DNA of 30,792 nucleotides, taken from contig CAYUYV010000047.1 in the NCBI GenBank assembly GCA_964449455.1, forward strand, positions 1-30,792. Direction: 5' to 3'. This DNA is from CAYUYV01 sp964449455 (GTDB taxonomy: Bacteria > Pseudomonadota > Alphaproteobacteria > JAJFIK01). The position numbers were made by a program, and so were the translations under genes. Positions 1 to 7,544 of this stretch are shown piece after piece. The notes below the pieces were generated by a model. The model made no database searches. It was not told where the DNA came from and saw only the letters and a list, made by a program, of their open reading frames with translations. How positions within the stretch are numbered: the first letter of the stretch is position 1; every line of letters begins with the position of its first letter.

Positions 1-873
1 ATGCTGGCGGTTGTCGTCGACGACCATGACCAGGGCGTGACCCATGTGATCCGGGGCGATGACCATTTGATCAATGCCGCTCGCCAGATGCAGATCATGC
101 ATGCCCTGGACTGGTCCGTGCCGGACTATGCCCATGTGCCGCTCATTCACGGCCCGGACGGCGCCAAACTCTCCAAGCGCCATGGGGCTTTGGGCGTCGA
201 GGCCTATCGCGACATGGGCTATCTGCCGGAGGCCATGCGCACCTATCTGGCCCGGCTCGGCTGGAGCCATGGGGACCACGAGATCTTCACCACCGAGCAG
301 GCCATCGAGTGGTTCGATCTGGGCGGCATTCGCGCCGCACCGGCCCGGATGGATTTCGAGAAGCTGGCCCATGTGAATGGCCACTTCCTCAAGGAGGCGG
401 ATCCCGATCGCCTGATCGGCCTCATCCGGCCGGCGCTGGAAAGGGCTGCCGGCGGTACGCTGGATGGGGACCTTGAGGCGCGCGTGCGCCGCTGCCTTGC
501 CCCGCTTGCGGAGCGGGCCGATACCACATTGGCGCTGGGCGAACAGGCCGCATTCCTGGTGACACCGCGGCCCCTGGAGATTGAGCCCGCATCCGCCAAG
601 CACCTGACCGACGACAGCCGGGCCATGCTTGCCGATCTGGCCGATGCCTTGAAAGAGCTGGAAGACTGGAGCCTGGAGGGTGTTGAGGGCGCGGTCCGCG
701 GCTTTACGGACGCCCGCGGTCTCAAATTCGGCAAGGTGGGCCCGCCCCTGCGCGCAGCCCTCACCGGCACGCCCAAATCGCCCGGCATTTTCGAGGTGAT
801 TCACGCCCTTGGCCGCGAGGAGTGCCTCGCCCGCATCGCTGACCAGGCGAGGGCTCCCAGCCGCCAGACCTGA
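1..873 (+). CDS. gltX: Glutamyl-tRNA synthetase, 3' part (5' end outside window)
   Basis: Class I aminoacyl-tRNA synthetase that charges tRNA-Glu with glutamate in the cytoplasm. The visible 290 residues cover the end of the catalytic core and the anticodon-binding region. VTHVIRGDDH near residue 14 and KLSKRHG (residues 56-62, the KMSKS-type ATP-binding loop) are diagnostic, followed by the family block YLPEAMRTYLARLGWSHGDHEIF. The ATG at base 1 is an internal methionine: bacterial GltX has its Rossmann fold with the HIGH motif before this point, so roughly the first 180 residues lie beyond the window edge. The stop is TGA at 871-873. The next gene on the same strand is citrate synthase, 273 bp downstream, an arrangement familiar in alphaproteobacteria. 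A paralogue such as gltX2 or a non-discriminating Glu/Gln enzyme cannot be excluded. Confidence 0.95.
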   Translation: MLAVVVDDHDQGVTHVIRGDDHLINAARQMQIMHALDWSVPDYAHVPLIHGPDGAKLSKRHGALGVEAYRDMGYLPEAMRTYLARLGWSHGDHEIFTTEQAIEWFDLGGIRAAPARMDFEKLAHVNGHFLKEADPDRLIGLIRPALERAAGGTLDGDLEARVRRCLAPLAERADTTLALGEQAAFLVTPRPLEIEPASAKHLTDDSRAMLADLADALKELEDWSLEGVEGAVRGFTDARGLKFGKVGPPLRAALTGTPKSPGIFEVIHALGREECLARIADQARAPSRQT

Positions 874-1146
874 CGCCCTGTTGCGGCCCGATCATGTCCC
901 ACGCCACGCAAGCGTGTTCCCCGCGACGCCAGAGTGATGGTGACGGCGGCGCCGGTAACCGCGTATACTGTTCGCACATGCAAGGGCCTGTAGGATCAGT
1001 GCAGAAAGCCGCGCGGCGGCGGGCGCAGCCCATGCGCCACCACCGATTTTGCGAGGCCGTTCCGAGTGTTGCGACTGTCGTCCGGCGGCCCCAAATCCTG
1101 CGTCGGACGGTAATGCCCAAGACCGAGCCAACAGACCGAGGAAGCC
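874..1146. other. Intergenic region between gltX and gltA
   Basis: No convincing gene is visible; frames open here lack family motifs and are extensions or shadows of neighbours. The region presumably carries the gltA promoter, but no clear -35/-10 pair stands out. A short perfect palindrome (CACGC-AA-GCGTG, 905-916) is present and of unknown meaning. Confidence 0.5.
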
Positions 1147-2463
1147 ATGCGATCTTTTGTGAAACCAGGAAAGCCGGTAGGCAACGCGGCCATCGACCAT
1201 AATGGCCAGCATGTCGAATTGCCGGTGATGCGCGGCACCGTCGGTCCGGACGTGATGGACATTCGAAAGCTCTATTCGACAACGGGCAGCTTCACTTACG
1301 ACCCCGGCTTCCAGTCCACAGCGAGCTGCGAATCCAGCATCACCTATATCGACGGCGATGAAGGGGTCCTGCTCTATCGCGGCTTCCCCATCGATCAGCT
1401 GGCGGAACATGGCTCCTTCATGGAGACCTGCTATCTGCTGCTTTATGGAGATCTGCCGACGCCCCAGCAGATGCGCGATTTCGAATATGGCGTGATCCAT
1501 CACACCATGGTCCATGAGCAGCTGAAGCGGTTCTTCGACGGCTTCCGGCGGGATGCGCATCCCATGGCAATCATGTGTGGTGTTGTCGGCGCCCTGTCGG
1601 CTTTCTACCACGACTCCACGGATATCAATGATCCGCACCAGCGCATGGTCGCCAGCTTCCGCATGATCGCGAAAATGCCGACCATCGCGGCCATGGCCTA
1701 TAAATATTCCATCGGCCAGCCCTTCATCTACCCGCAGAACGATCTGGGCTATGCGGAGAATTTCCTGCGCATGTGCTTTGCCGTGCCGGCGGAGGACTAC
1801 AAGGTCAATCCGGTGCTGGCCCGGGCCGTGGACCGCTTTTTTATTCTGCATGCGGACCATGAACAGAACGCCTCGACCTCGACCGTGCGCCTGGCCGGAT
1901 CCTCCGGTGCCAATCCCTTCGCCTGCATCGCGGCCGGCATCGCCTGTCTGTGGGGTCCGGCCCATGGCGGCGCCAATGAGGCTGCACTCAACATGCTCGC
2001 CGAAATCGGCTCCGTCGAACGGATCCCCGAATTCGTCGCCAAGGCCAAGGACAAGGACGATCCCTTCCGCCTCATGGGCTTTGGCCACCGGGTCTACAAG
2101 AACTACGATCCGCGGGCCAAGGTGATGCAGAAAATGTGTCACGAGGTGCTCACCGAGCTTGGCCTCCAGGATGATCCGCTGCTGGCCGTGGCCATGGAGC
2201 TTGAGCGCATCGCTCTTGAGGATGAATTCTTCATCGAGAAGCGGCTTTATCCGAATATTGACTTTTATTCGGGCATTACGCTGAGGGCACTGGGCTTCCC
2301 GACCACCATGTTCACGGTCCTGTTCGCACTGGCGCGCACCGTGGGCTGGATCGCCCAGTGGATCGAGATGATCGAGGATCCGAACCAGAAGATCGGCCGG
2401 CCCCGCCAGCTTTATACCGGTGAGCCCCGACGAAACTACGTGCCTATGGAACACCGCGCTTGA
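1147..2463 (+). CDS. gltA: Type II citrate synthase
   Basis: Condenses oxaloacetate and acetyl-CoA to citrate, the entry step of the TCA cycle, in the cytoplasm. The 438-residue length is close to the usual 425-435 of the hexameric Gram-negative type. The N-terminal VELPVMRGTVGPDVMDIRKLY is the typical small beta domain. Catalytic residues are visible: His in GPAHGGANEA (about residue 273), His in GFGHRVYKNYDPRAK (about 313) and Asp in YPNIDFYSG (about 371). The C-terminal QKIGRPRQLYTGEPRRNYVP is also family-typical. The ATG at 1147 is preceded by GAGGA about 5 bases upstream and gives the expected N-terminus. The gene is complete and shows no oddities. Confidence 0.98.
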   Translation: MRSFVKPGKPVGNAAIDHNGQHVELPVMRGTVGPDVMDIRKLYSTTGSFTYDPGFQSTASCESSITYIDGDEGVLLYRGFPIDQLAEHGSFMETCYLLLYGDLPTPQQMRDFEYGVIHHTMVHEQLKRFFDGFRRDAHPMAIMCGVVGALSAFYHDSTDINDPHQRMVASFRMIAKMPTIAAMAYKYSIGQPFIYPQNDLGYAENFLRMCFAVPAEDYKVNPVLARAVDRFFILHADHEQNASTSTVRLAGSSGANPFACIAAGIACLWGPAHGGANEAALNMLAEIGSVERIPEFVAKAKDKDDPFRLMGFGHRVYKNYDPRAKVMQKMCHEVLTELGLQDDPLLAVAMELERIALEDEFFIEKRLYPNIDFYSGITLRALGFPTTMFTVLFALARTVGWIAQWIEMIEDPNQKIGRPRQLYTGEPRRNYVPMEHRA

Positions 2464-2513
2464 GGAGACGGTAACCCTCGAGACTCGCGCGGAAACGGGA
2501 GCAGCTTGACGCC

Positions 2514-2735
2514 ATGAAATGCTCGCTCGGACCGTGTCCCCACCCCGTCGGCCGCCAGGGGCCCTCATTGACCCCTGGCAGCCGCATCCGCCGCTTGTTT
2601 ATCGTCGATGCTGGCCGGCGCGATCCCGCAGTTGCCAATGACAATGCCTTGCCGCGACGGCTTGGCTTGGCCCTTCAGGCCCTGTGGCTGGCGCCGCTGG
2701 CCGCCCTGGCTGTGCTGGCGGCCCTGGCTGTCTGA
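2514..2735 (+). CDS. Possible small membrane-anchored protein, doubtful
   Basis: A 73-residue open frame lies between gltA and the first assembly gap. Its C-terminal third is strongly hydrophobic and repetitive (ALWLAPLAALAVLAALAV), which could be one membrane segment. VANDNALPRR before it resembles the short polar leader of many small alphaproteobacterial proteins. Against it, the ribosome-binding site is weak (GGGAG about 12 bases upstream), no family is recognised, and the hydrophobic stretch comes from a simple CTGG/GCC-rich repeat that can stay open by chance. It could equally be untranslated sequence downstream of gltA. Confidence 0.2.
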   Translation: MKCSLGPCPHPVGRQGPSLTPGSRIRRLFIVDAGRRDPAVANDNALPRRLGLALQALWLAPLAALAVLAALAV

Positions 2736-2812
2736 CCGGGACGTGTGAGAGGCCGTGACATCAGGGCTTGCGGCTTGAGAATAAGGCCGGCACGGATGAT
2801 CTCCGGGCCGGC

Positions 2813-2912
2813 NNNNNNNNNNNNNNNNNNNNNNNNNNNNNNNNNNNNNNNNNNNNNNNNNNNNNNNNNNNNNNNNNNNNNNNNNNNNNNNNNNNNNNNN
2901 NNNNNNNNNNNN
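2813..2912. other. Assembly gap (100 N)
   Basis: Exactly 100 undetermined bases, the conventional placeholder for a gap of unknown length. The sequence immediately to the right is a short direct repeat, so a collapsed repeat is the likely cause. Confidence 0.95.
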
Positions 2913-2944
2913 TTTTGCCTGGCCCGCCCTCTTTTGCCTGGCCC
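2913..2944. repeat. Partial tandem repeat at gap edge, period 19
   Basis: TTTTGCCTGGCCC occurs at 2913 and again at 2932, giving a 19-bp period that runs into the gap. Only two units are visible; the full array probably lies in the gap. Confidence 0.7.
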
Positions 2945-2978
2945 ATGGTCCGGGGTGTCAGGCTTGCCCCGCTTTGGG

Positions 2979-2992
2979 TTGATCCACCTCAA
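2979..2992. promoter_or_regulatory. FNR/FnrL-type box upstream of hemN
   Basis: TTGAT-CCAC-CTCAA matches the FNR consensus TTGAT-N4-ATCAA at 9 of 10 defined positions. It ends 54-63 bp before the two candidate hemN starts, so a class II activation geometry (box centred near -41.5) would leave a short leader. HemN genes are classic FNR/FnrL/Anr targets. No strong -10 element or ribosome-binding site is obvious downstream. Confidence 0.7.
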
Positions 2993-3055
2993 TGTGGGAT
3001 TGTGGAGGGTCGGCAAGAGTGTGCTCAAGCGAAACCTTCACAGTGGATGGCCCGC

Positions 3056-4390
3056 ATGAGCGACCAGAGACTGGCCTTTGCGGCCCCGAACCTGCCCCGA
3101 TATACGAGCTATCCGACGGCCCCCCATTTCCATGGCGAGGTGACGGGCGACGTCTATGCCCAGTGGCTGGGTACGCTGGTCCCCGATGCGCCCCTTTCGG
3201 TTTATCTGCACCTGCCCTTCTGTGCACAGATGTGCTGGTATTGCGGCTGCCACACAAAGATCACCCGGCGGATTGAACCGGTGGAGCGCTATGGCGAGGC
3301 GTTGGCGCGGGAAGTTGATCTGGTAGCCGAGCACCTGAATCACCGCATGCCGATCACCCATCTGCATTGGGGCGGTGGCACGCCGACGATGCTACCCATG
3401 GGCCATTTCGCAGCCGTGATGGAACGCATTCGCATGCGCTTTGACATTCAGGAGGATGCGGAACTCGCTGTCGAAGCCGATCCGCGCACGGTGACGCCGG
3501 AGCTGGCGAAGGGGCTCGCGGATCAGGGCATCAATCGCATGAGCTTTGGCATCCAGGATTTCGATCCCCGAGTCCAGGCGGCCATCAATCGGGTGCAATG
3601 TGCGGGGCTCGTGGAGCGGGCGGTGGCCGTGCTCCAGGATGAGGGCATCGACCATATCAGCTTTGATCTCATCTATGGCCTGCCGCACCAGACGCTCGAC
3701 AGCCTGCAGCGTACGGTGGATCAGGCTGTGGCCATGGGGCCGGATCGGCTGTCCGTGTTCGGTTATGCGCATGTGCCCTGGATGAAGACCCACCAGAAAA
3801 TGATCGATACGGATCTTCTGGCCGATGCCGAGGGGCGTCTTGAACAGGTGGAGACCATTGCGGAGCGGCTTGAGTCCCATGGCTATGTCCGTGTGGGCCT
3901 TGACCATTTCGCCAAGGCCGGCGACAGCATGGCCGACGCCCTTGAGCAGGGCGACCTGCAGCGCAATTTCCAGGGCTATACCACCGACCAGGCCCAGGGC
4001 CTGATCGGCCTCGGTGCGTCCGCCATCGGCACCCTGCCCCAGGGCTATATTCAGAATGCCCCGGATATCGCCGGGTATGAGCGGGCCATTGCACAAGGTC
4101 GGCTTGCCACGGTTCGCGGCCGCGCCTTGACAAAGGATGACCGCACCCGCCGCGCCGTCATTGAGCGCCTGATGTGCGACATGGCCGTCGATCTCGACCG
4201 CATTGAAGGCGCAGGCGCCTTGGCCCCGGTTCTCGACAGTTTTGAGCCCATGGTCCGCGCCGGCCTCGCCGAAATTACCGGCCACCGCGTCCGCCTGGAT
4301 GAGCGGGCCCGCCCCATCATGCGCTGGGCCGCCGCCCGCTTCGACGCCTATCTGGAGCCCCAAACCGCACGCCACTCAGTGGGAGTGTAA
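3056..4390 (+). CDS. hemN: Oxygen-independent coproporphyrinogen III oxidase (radical SAM)
   Basis: Converts coproporphyrinogen III to protoporphyrinogen IX without oxygen, in cytoplasmic haem biosynthesis. The N-terminus LPRYTSYPTAPHFHGEV is the HemN signature. The radical-SAM cluster motif is CAQMCWYCGC, with Cys56, Cys60 and Cys63 binding 4Fe-4S and Cys65 completing the CxxxCxxCxC form of true HemN rather than HemW-like proteins. HWGGGTPT and the NRMSFGIQDF block follow. The length of 444 residues is normal. The ATG at 3056 was chosen to begin just before the conserved N-terminus; an in-frame ATG at 3047 would add three residues, and neither has a clear Shine-Dalgarno. The open frame continues upstream to the gap but holds nothing family-like. 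The FNR-type box upstream predicts induction at low oxygen. Confidence 0.95.
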   Translation: MSDQRLAFAAPNLPRYTSYPTAPHFHGEVTGDVYAQWLGTLVPDAPLSVYLHLPFCAQMCWYCGCHTKITRRIEPVERYGEALAREVDLVAEHLNHRMPITHLHWGGGTPTMLPMGHFAAVMERIRMRFDIQEDAELAVEADPRTVTPELAKGLADQGINRMSFGIQDFDPRVQAAINRVQCAGLVERAVAVLQDEGIDHISFDLIYGLPHQTLDSLQRTVDQAVAMGPDRLSVFGYAHVPWMKTHQKMIDTDLLADAEGRLEQVETIAERLESHGYVRVGLDHFAKAGDSMADALEQGDLQRNFQGYTTDQAQGLIGLGASAIGTLPQGYIQNAPDIAGYERAIAQGRLATVRGRALTKDDRTRRAVIERLMCDMAVDLDRIEGAGALAPVLDSFEPMVRAGLAEITGHRVRLDERARPIMRWAAARFDAYLEPQTARHSVGV

Positions 4391-4467
4391 AGGGGCGTAT
4401 GAGGAGGGCGTGTGAGGGCGGCGTTTGGCAGGTCGGGGCGCCGCTTCTCCCTGTTGTGCATCGTCTA

Positions 4468-4523
4468 CAGAATTTGCGACGCCAGAATTTGCGACGCCAG
4501 AATCTGCGAAGACAGAATCTGCG
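4468..4523. repeat. 15-bp tandem repeat array, left edge of gap
   Basis: CAGAATTTGCGACGC occurs twice (4468, 4483), then as a variant CAGAATCTGCGAAGA (4498), then as a partial fourth unit running into the gap. It lies in the convergent space between hemN and the redoxin gene and has no coding role that I can see. The last units have diverged, so this is an aged minisatellite. Confidence 0.9.
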
Positions 4524-4623
4524 NNNNNNNNNNNNNNNNNNNNNNNNNNNNNNNNNNNNNNNNNNNNNNNNNNNNNNNNNNNNNNNNNNNNNNNNNNNNN
4601 NNNNNNNNNNNNNNNNNNNNNNN
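4524..4623. other. Assembly gap (100 N) inside minisatellites
   Basis: Exactly 100 N, flanked on the left by a 15-bp repeat and on the right by an unrelated 16-bp repeat. The true length is unknown and may differ a lot from 100. Confidence 0.95.
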
Positions 4624-4677
4624 CCCTTTAGAGCTTGGGCCCTTTAGAGCTTGGGCCCTTCAGCGCTTGGGCCCTTA
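4624..4677. repeat. 16-bp tandem repeat array ending in the redoxin stop codon
   Basis: CCCTTTAGAGCTTGGG occurs at 4624 and 4640, and the variant CCCTTCAGCGCTTGGG at 4656; the next unit's CCCTTA contains the stop codon (TAA on the minus strand) of the redoxin gene. Each unit begins CCC and ends GGG, so neighbouring units make GGGCCC and could fold. The array begins directly 3' of the redoxin gene. Confidence 0.9.
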
Positions 4678-5283
4678 TGCCCCACCCACCAGTTTGCGGA
4701 CTTCCTCAAGGACCGTCGGCCAGTCTGCGCGTGACCGGTAGCCCGGCTCGGCAAATTTGGCGAGGATCTTGCCTTCCGGCGACAGCAGCACCACGCCCGG
4801 ATGGGGAATGCCGTAGGCAAAGGAACCTTCGTTGTATTCCTCATTGCGGATGCCCCAGGCGTCCACATGCTGCCGGTCCACATCGCGCAGGATGGGAAAC
4901 GCCAGTTTCCACTTCTGATGAAACTGCTTGATCTCGTCAGGCTCGTCATAGGTCATCCCGGCGACCTTCACTCCGAGCGCTTCAAACTTTTTAGTGATCT
5001 CATTGAGTTCCATGAATTGGCGCTGGCAAAAGGGGCACCAATCGACAGACCGGTTGAAGACCATCAGCAAGCCCTTCGCCCCGGACAGCGTCTCCACCGT
5101 CTGAGGCTCTCCGTCCTGATCATTGGCTGCAAGCAAGGGCGCCTGAGAGCCAACGCTGGGACCCCAGGTCGCGGCATAGTCCGGATCCGCAACGGCATTT
5201 GGAGCCATACCTGCAAACAGAAGAGCAATCATGCAAAGCTGCACGCCGCGCAGCCAGTCCCATCGAAGCGATCCCAACTCCAT
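4675..5283 (-). CDS. Exported redoxin / AhpC-TSA-like thiol protein
   Basis: A thioredoxin-fold protein of the redoxin/AhpC-TSA family, 202 residues, probably acting in the periplasm as a peroxidase or thiol-disulfide reductase. Residues 11-32 form a signal peptide or anchor (hydrophobic CMIALLFAGMAPNAVA). The active-site segment is FNRSVDWCPFCQRQF with Cys83 and Cys86, a CxxC in the position of the peroxidatic Cys. The fold continues with VKVAGMTYDEPDEIKQF and the cis-Pro region YGIPHPGVVLLSPEGKILAKF. The start at 5283 is preferred because GGGAGA lies about 6 bases upstream and a signal peptide follows; a longer frame from 5316 would place charged residues first. A Fur-like box lies 26 bp upstream. 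Substrate and redox partner are unknown. Confidence 0.8.
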   Translation of the reverse strand: MELGSLRWDWLRGVQLCMIALLFAGMAPNAVADPDYAATWGPSVGSQAPLLAANDQDGEPQTVETLSGAKGLLMVFNRSVDWCPFCQRQFMELNEITKKFEALGVKVAGMTYDEPDEIKQFHQKWKLAFPILRDVDRQHVDAWGIRNEEYNEGSFAYGIPHPGVVLLSPEGKILAKFAEPGYRSRADWPTVLEEVRKLVGGA

Positions 5284-5308
5284 GGTTCTCTCCCTTACGT
5301 TGAGTTTT

Positions 5309-5321
5309 AATGACAATCATT
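5309..5321. promoter_or_regulatory. Fur-like box over the redoxin promoter
   Basis: AATGACAATCATT differs by one base from the central 13 bases of the classical Fur consensus (AATGATAATCATT) and is an inverted repeat with AATGA/TCATT arms. On the minus strand it overlaps a good -10 hexamer (TACAAT, about 5318-5323) and lies 26-38 bp before the redoxin ATG, a position where a bound repressor would block transcription. Outside the core the match to the full 19-mer is weaker (14 of 19). Confidence 0.55.
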
Positions 5322-5468
5322 GTATCCGGCACAAGAGCGATTGGATACTGAATCTTATGCAGCGCACCAACGCTTGCTTTTGGGCCTCATTCCACCCGCG
5401 CGGATTTGCCGGCTTTGCGATGCGAATAGAGCCCGCCGAGAGCTGATCCCTCCAGCCGGCCTTGGCTG

Positions 5469-6419
5469 TCATCTTTCAAACGCCGCCACCAGATCCTCGG
5501 CCACCCGCGCTGCGTTTTCGGCCGCGAGGGCATGGTAATTGACATACTGGTGGTCTGCGGACGGTGTGGGTCGGACCATGTCGGAGACGGCGCGAATGGC
5601 GATGAAGGGGACGGTGTTTGCGGCGGCAACAATGGCGATGGCGGCCGTTTCCATTTCGACGATGGATGCGCCGAAAATGTCCCGCAAATATCGTCCGAAA
5701 GCGACATTATCCATGAAGACGGAGCCGGAGACCCCAGCCTTTGCAAGGTGCACGGATGGTGTGTGGTCAAGGCACAAGGTCTCCGGCCAGCAGGTGGCCA
5801 GTGTGACCTTTGCGGCGCTCTCCTGGGCCTGGGCCAACAGATCTGTGTCCGCGGGGAACCAGAAGCGCGGCCGTGCTGGGCTGGTCGTCGAAGGCAGCGG
5901 TCGTGCGGGGCGCGGCGCCATCAAGGCATAAGGCGCAAAGGGCAGCGGCTCTCCGAAAGGGCTTTCAGGGGGACCGGGATCGTCCGTTTCCCGCAAAAAG
6001 AAGATCTCGTTATATTTGCCCCATTGCTCCGCGATCACCACATCGCCAACGGAAAGGTCCGGATCAAGACCGGCCGCCGTGCCCGAAACCACGATGGCGC
6101 GCACCGGATACTGATCCAGCGCCCATTGGGTGGTCATGGCCGCATTGACAATACTGACCCCGGACTGGAGCACGACCACGTCAGACCCGCCAAGGCGCCC
6201 TTCCAAGGCGAGCGACGGTCCGGCCCCTTGGACAGCCCCGTCTTGGACGCGGCGCGCAACGGCATCAAACTCGGTTCGTGTGGCGGTGATGACCAACAGG
6301 CGCTCTGTCCCGGGCTGCCCGATCGCTGGGGTCCTCGCCTGGGCATCGACAGACAGGCTCGTGCAGCCAACAAAACTCAGTGCCAAAACCGCCCGCCCTA
6401 AACTCCGGAGCCATCCCAT
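5469..6419 (-). CDS. Exported nucleoside phosphorylase / MTA-SAH nucleosidase-like protein
   Basis: A PNP/UDP-phosphorylase superfamily protein (316 residues) most like 5'-methylthioadenosine/S-adenosylhomocysteine nucleosidases, which cleave the N-glycosidic bond of purine nucleosides. ERLLVITATRTEFDAV is the start of the fold, VSGTAAGLDPDLSVGDVVIA the phosphate/ribose loop, and IVEMETAAIA (about residue 256) with AIRAVSDM (about 278) match the EMExAAIA and SD catalytic motifs of MTAN. It begins with a signal peptide MGWLRSLGRAVLALSFVGCTSLSVDAQA; FVGC could be a weak lipobox. The usual enzyme is about 230 residues and cytoplasmic, so the export signal and the insert at about residues 120-200 are unusual. 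Start 6419 is supported by GGGGAGGA upstream. Substrate is uncertain; it could be a broader purine nucleosidase. Confidence 0.75.
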   Translation of the reverse strand: MGWLRSLGRAVLALSFVGCTSLSVDAQARTPAIGQPGTERLLVITATRTEFDAVARRVQDGAVQGAGPSLALEGRLGGSDVVVLQSGVSIVNAAMTTQWALDQYPVRAIVVSGTAAGLDPDLSVGDVVIAEQWGKYNEIFFLRETDDPGPPESPFGEPLPFAPYALMAPRPARPLPSTTSPARPRFWFPADTDLLAQAQESAAKVTLATCWPETLCLDHTPSVHLAKAGVSGSVFMDNVAFGRYLRDIFGASIVEMETAAIAIVAAANTVPFIAIRAVSDMVRPTPSADHQYVNYHALAAENAARVAEDLVAAFER

Positions 6420-6587
6420 CCGCGTCCTCCCCTTCTCTCGACAATGCCATGGTCTTGTCAGATCCCTTTTATACCATGGGTCATTGAGTATCGCTCTCCC
6501 ACGCATCGCCGCGAGCCAAGTGAAGCCATGCAGGTGGCTGGCAGGGAACACGTGTCGGTGCATCACCACGCTCGCGATGATTATGGG

Positions 6588-6800
6588 TGTGGATCAAAGC
6601 CCGTTGATATCGGCCCTGATCAATTGGGCCAGATGCCATTTGCCGATAGGGACGCACTGGTAACCCTCGCCTTCCAGTCCTTCCGCAACCGCCACCTCTC
6701 CGCCCCGTGTCCTCCCGGCAACCCTGGGTGCTCGAAAAACGGCCGGTTGGCCTCCGCTGCCCCGTTCCAGACGATCAGGGCCAGCCGGAAAACCACGTTT
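6588..6800 (-). pseudogene. Frameshifted sulfatase-like remnant
   Basis: In one minus-strand frame the translation reads GGEVAVAEGLEGEGYQCVPIGKWHLAQ, closely resembling the sulfatase block in which a helix (xxAexLkxxGY) precedes the strongly conserved GKWHLG. Just upstream in another frame is NRPFFEHPGLPGGHG; just downstream, again in another frame, TGFD appears where sulfatases have their GFD. The piece lacks the CxPSR active-site motif and any 5' or 3' extension, so it looks like a decayed, internally deleted gene. It lies just upstream of the nucleosidase-like gene on the same strand. A chance match is possible; a protein-profile search over all three frames would decide. Confidence 0.35.
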
Positions 6801-7027
6801 CCAAAACTGAAAAGAGTTCATGAGATTCTGGCCCGTGTGGGCATGAATATTGATATTTGCCTGATGTTCGGACGCGCCGCGTGTGGGAAAGCCCAGTCCC
6901 GGGCACGGACAAAAACAGCATTGATCTTGAACCCATCCGGCAATTGGGCGCCTGGAGCGGGAAACCGACGGGCCTTTTGCCGGGATACTGACGCTGGCGG
7001 TCCAGCCGGCCATGACAGCTCAGGCCC

Positions 7028-7127
7028 NNNNNNNNNNNNNNNNNNNNNNNNNNNNNNNNNNNNNNNNNNNNNNNNNNNNNNNNNNNNNNNNNNNNNNNNN
7101 NNNNNNNNNNNNNNNNNNNNNNNNNNN
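7028..7127. other. Assembly gap (100 N) upstream of roadblock gene
   Basis: Exactly 100 N. No repeat is visible at either edge. The promoter of the roadblock-like gene, and possibly more of the sulfatase-like remnant, may be hidden here. Confidence 0.95.
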
Positions 7128-7155
7128 CTTAGGATCGAATGGGAAGGAGCGGACG

Positions 7156-7524
7156 ATGACGAAGAAGCTGAACACGGACATTTCTGAACTGGCCAATCTC
7201 GATGGCTTCATTGGCTGCTGCCTGGTCGATTCAGAAAGCGGCCTGATGTATCAATCCATTGATGGACAAGGCATCATGGATTTGGAAGTGGCCAGTGCGG
7301 GCAACACGGAAGTTGTCCGCTCGAAACTCAGAGTTATCGAGCAGCTGGGACTGGAGGACACAATCGAAGACATCCTGATCACCCTGGGCAACCACTACCA
7401 CCTGATCCGCCCGCTGCAGCGCAATCCCAATATCTTCATCTATGTTGCTGTCGAGCGAAAGAACGCCAATCTCGCCTTGACCCGCCTTCGGGTGCGCAAA
7501 GTGGAAGAAACCCTCGTGATGTAA
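7156..7524 (+). CDS. Stand-alone roadblock/LC7-type protein
   Basis: A 122-residue cytoplasmic protein that looks like the roadblock/LC7 (MglB-like) fold: LANLDGFIGCCLVDSESGLMYQSI is the beta-hairpin after the first helix, followed by the long central helix (NTEVVRSKLRVIEQLGL), then EDILITLGNHYHLIRPLQRNPNIFIYVAVERKNANLALTRLRVRKVEETL. Such proteins usually dimerise and control small GTPases of the MglA type or act as scaffolds; no GTPase gene is in the window. The ATG at 7156 has AAGGAG with 6-base spacing. It appears to be a single-gene unit, since a terminator follows and a gap precedes it. Function here is unknown; the family call rests on fold pattern only. Confidence 0.6.
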   Translation: MTKKLNTDISELANLDGFIGCCLVDSESGLMYQSIDGQGIMDLEVASAGNTEVVRSKLRVIEQLGLEDTIEDILITLGNHYHLIRPLQRNPNIFIYVAVERKNANLALTRLRVRKVEETLVM

Positions 7525-7544
7525 ACGGTCATGAGATATGGATA

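Noticed and set aside
892..2568. Long minus-strand open frame of 558 codons opposite citrate synthase
   Set aside because: It is antisense to a certain gltA gene, shows no family motifs and has His/Arg-rich shadow composition.
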